Shown one piece after another: positions 16,161 through 17,654 of a DNA stretch of 17,654 nucleotides (the stretch's first letter is position 1; each line of letters starts with the position of its first letter). A program made the position numbers and the translations under genes. The notes under the pieces were generated by a model. It was given only the letters and a program-made list of their open reading frames with translations. It had not been told where the DNA came from and made no database searches. The DNA is from Phycisphaerae bacterium (GTDB lineage: Bacteria; Planctomycetota; Phycisphaerae; Tepidisphaerales; Tepidisphaeraceae): positions 5,983 through 23,636 of the forward strand of contig JAUJNJ010000087.1 in the NCBI GenBank assembly GCA_030448225.1. Direction: 5' to 3'.

Positions 16161-17654
16161 ATGATCCCGACCAGCACGGACGTGACGATCGCACTGAAGG
16201 ACGAACTGCCCGATGCCGCCGAGGTGGTGGCGGTGCTCGTCCACAAGGAAACGAAGGCGGGCGACGACGCGCTGGCCGGCCTGCCGGACGACGTCGGCGA
16301 CGCGGTCGAGTCGCTCGTGACGGCGGGCGATGATGCAGGGCAAGTCGAACGAGCTCACGCAGCAGTTGCTCGAAGAGGGGACGGCCGGTCCCGCCGGTTG
16401 CTCGTCGTCGGGCTGGGCGCGCGGCCGAAGTTCTCCGGCCAGTGCGCGCGAGGCGGGCGGCACGCTGGCGAAGGCGGCGGCGGCGGCACAAGCTGCGGTC
16501 GCTCGCCGTGATCGTCCCCGCCACGCCCTGACACGCTCTCCTCGGCTCGCCCAGGCGTCGGCCGCTCGGCTCCGCCGAGGTCGCGGTCGAGGGGCGCTCG
16601 CCACCGGCTTCCTGCTCGGCAGCTTCACCTACGGCGAGTACAAGGGCAGCGCTGACCAAAAGACGGCGGCGACGACGCGAAGAAGAAGCCCGTCCCGGTC
16701 CAGTTCACGCTGATCGTCGAGGACAGCCGCGACCTGCATCCGCACAGCCGACAGCGCGCCCGCGCGTCGCCGACGGCCAGAACTTCGCCCGCGATCGCCT
16801 CGCGGCCCGGCAACGACATCAATCCCGTCACGCTCGCCAAGGTCGCGCAAGACCTCGCCCGCGAGGCCGGCCTGACCGCCTGCGTGCTCGACGAGAAAAG
16901 CAGATGGCGAAGCTCGGCATGGGCGGCATCCTCGCCTCGTCGCTGCCGGCAGCATCGCACCCGCTGCGGACGATCGTGCTGGAGTGGAAGGGGTCGGCGG
17001 GGAGGGCAACGGGGCGGGCGAAGAGCGGAAGCAGCGCTCAAATCCAAAATCAAAATCCAAAATCCGAAATGGAAAGCCCCTCCTCGTGGTCGGCAAGGCG
17101 ATCACGTTCGATTTCGGTGGCATCTCGATCAAGCCGGCCGAGAAGATGCAGCGGATGATCTTCGACAAGTGCGGCATTGACGGTGCTGGGCTGGTACGCG
17201 GTGGCGCGGCTCAACGCCTGCCCGTGCCGGTGATCGGCATCCTCGCCAGCGCCGAGAACCACATCGCTCCACGCTGTCAGCCCGGGCGACATCCTGCGGA
17301 TGTACAACGGCGTCACCGTCGAGGTCACCAACACCGACGCCGAGGGCCGCCTCGTGCTCGGCGAGCGGCGTGGGGCATCGAGACGTACGAGCCGTCGGCG
17401 GTCGTCGACCTCGCGACGCTCACCCGCGTGATCGTCGCGCGCTCGGCAAGACGATGGCCGGCGTGATGAGCAACAGCGACGACCTCGTCGACGAACTGAA
17501 CGAGGCCGCGACGCGGCGGGCGAGAAGATGTGGCGCTGCCGGTCGGCGACGACCGCCGCGACTAACACCCAAGTCCGAGCCGGCCGACATCGTCAACTCC
17601 GGCGGCCGCGAGGGGCACCCGCTCCAGGGCGGCGTTCCTCAGCCACTTCGTGAA
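16161..17654 (+). pseudogene. pepA: Leucyl aminopeptidase (M17 / PepA family), frame-interrupted and cut by the window end
   Basis: M17 enzymes are cytosolic, two-metal aminopeptidases, usually hexamers, that release N-terminal residues from peptides. The N-terminal domain is traced by MIPTSTDVTIALKDELPDA, RLLVVGLGARPKFS and ATGFLLGSFTYGEYKG. The linker and catalytic domain show RPGNDIN-type SRPGNDINPVTLAKVAQDLA, GMGGILA, then VVGKAITFDFGGISIKPAEK (metal Asp and catalytic Lys), [15 protein letters not shown], and [15 protein letters not shown] with the Asp-Glu-Arg set typical of the active site. Near the end PADIVNSGG and PLQG..FLSHFV are seen, leaving roughly 40-50 residues beyond the window. 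Oddities are frame changes throughout, Phe where the family has Ser or Thr in TFD(S/T)GG, and a lysine/serine-rich insertion encoded by AT-rich repeats at 17038-17076. The frame changes look like sequence error. The family is certain. Confidence 0.85.
17038..17076 (+). repeat. AT-rich short tandem repeat inside the aminopeptidase gene
   Basis: Imperfect units atccaaa, atcaaa, atccaaa and atccgaa follow one another in a gene that is otherwise very GC-rich. The stretch is in frame with the following VVGKAITFD motif and encodes SNPKSKSKIRNGKP. It falls between the WKG strand and the first metal-binding motif, where the family has a short variable loop. I recall similar caaaatcc tracts scattered through planctomycete genomes, but this was not checked. 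Confidence 0.6.

Overview
The window looks like the chromosome of a GC-rich planctomycete, probably of the class Phycisphaerae. This is inferred from a tandem pair of DUF1559-type pseudopilins (prepilin motif [15 protein letters not shown], then a C-terminal DGHA signature), a PEP-CTERM secreted protein, a DUF4056 lipoprotein and strong G/C bias at third codon positions. No plasmid, phage, transposase, CRISPR array, rRNA or tRNA was recognised.

Layout. 1-513: an unrecognised 66-aa acidic protein and a structured intergenic segment. 514-3787 (+): a large RND (HAE1-type) efflux permease whose last ~100 codons are pushed out of frame by three small indels. 4338-5513 (-): a DUF4056 lipoprotein broken by many small indels and ending in an Asp8 tract. 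5976-8664: a stress-type cluster with two arms. The minus arm holds a two-CBS-domain protein, an 89-aa hydrophilic protein and a terminator hairpin. The plus arm, divergent from it, holds a DUF892/YciF ferritin-like protein and a small membrane protein. 8800-10194 (+): an intact RtcB-family RNA ligase, convergent with an intact DUF1559 pseudopilin (10290-11186, -) across a shared hairpin. 11313-12206 (-): a second, interrupted DUF1559 copy. 12391-13162 (-): an interrupted PEP-CTERM protein. 13639-15870 (+): an interrupted YyaL/DUF255 thioredoxin-fold protein that appears fused to a C-terminal DsbD-alpha-like domain. 16161-window end (+): an interrupted, truncated leucyl aminopeptidase (M17).

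Quality. Reading frames are clean in 1-3460 and 5990-11290 but shift about every 50-150 bases in 3460-5510 and 11300-17654. In those stretches the homologous protein can be followed from frame to frame with its motifs mostly intact. This fits uncorrected sequence error better than real gene decay, so broken genes are given over their full reconstructed extent.

No clear undescribed system stands out. The best leads are the YyaL-DsbD-alpha fusion, the CBS plus hydrophilin-like operon facing the ferritin-like gene, an AT-rich repeat-derived insertion in the aminopeptidase just before its metal site, and several repeat or dyad elements in intergenic DNA.
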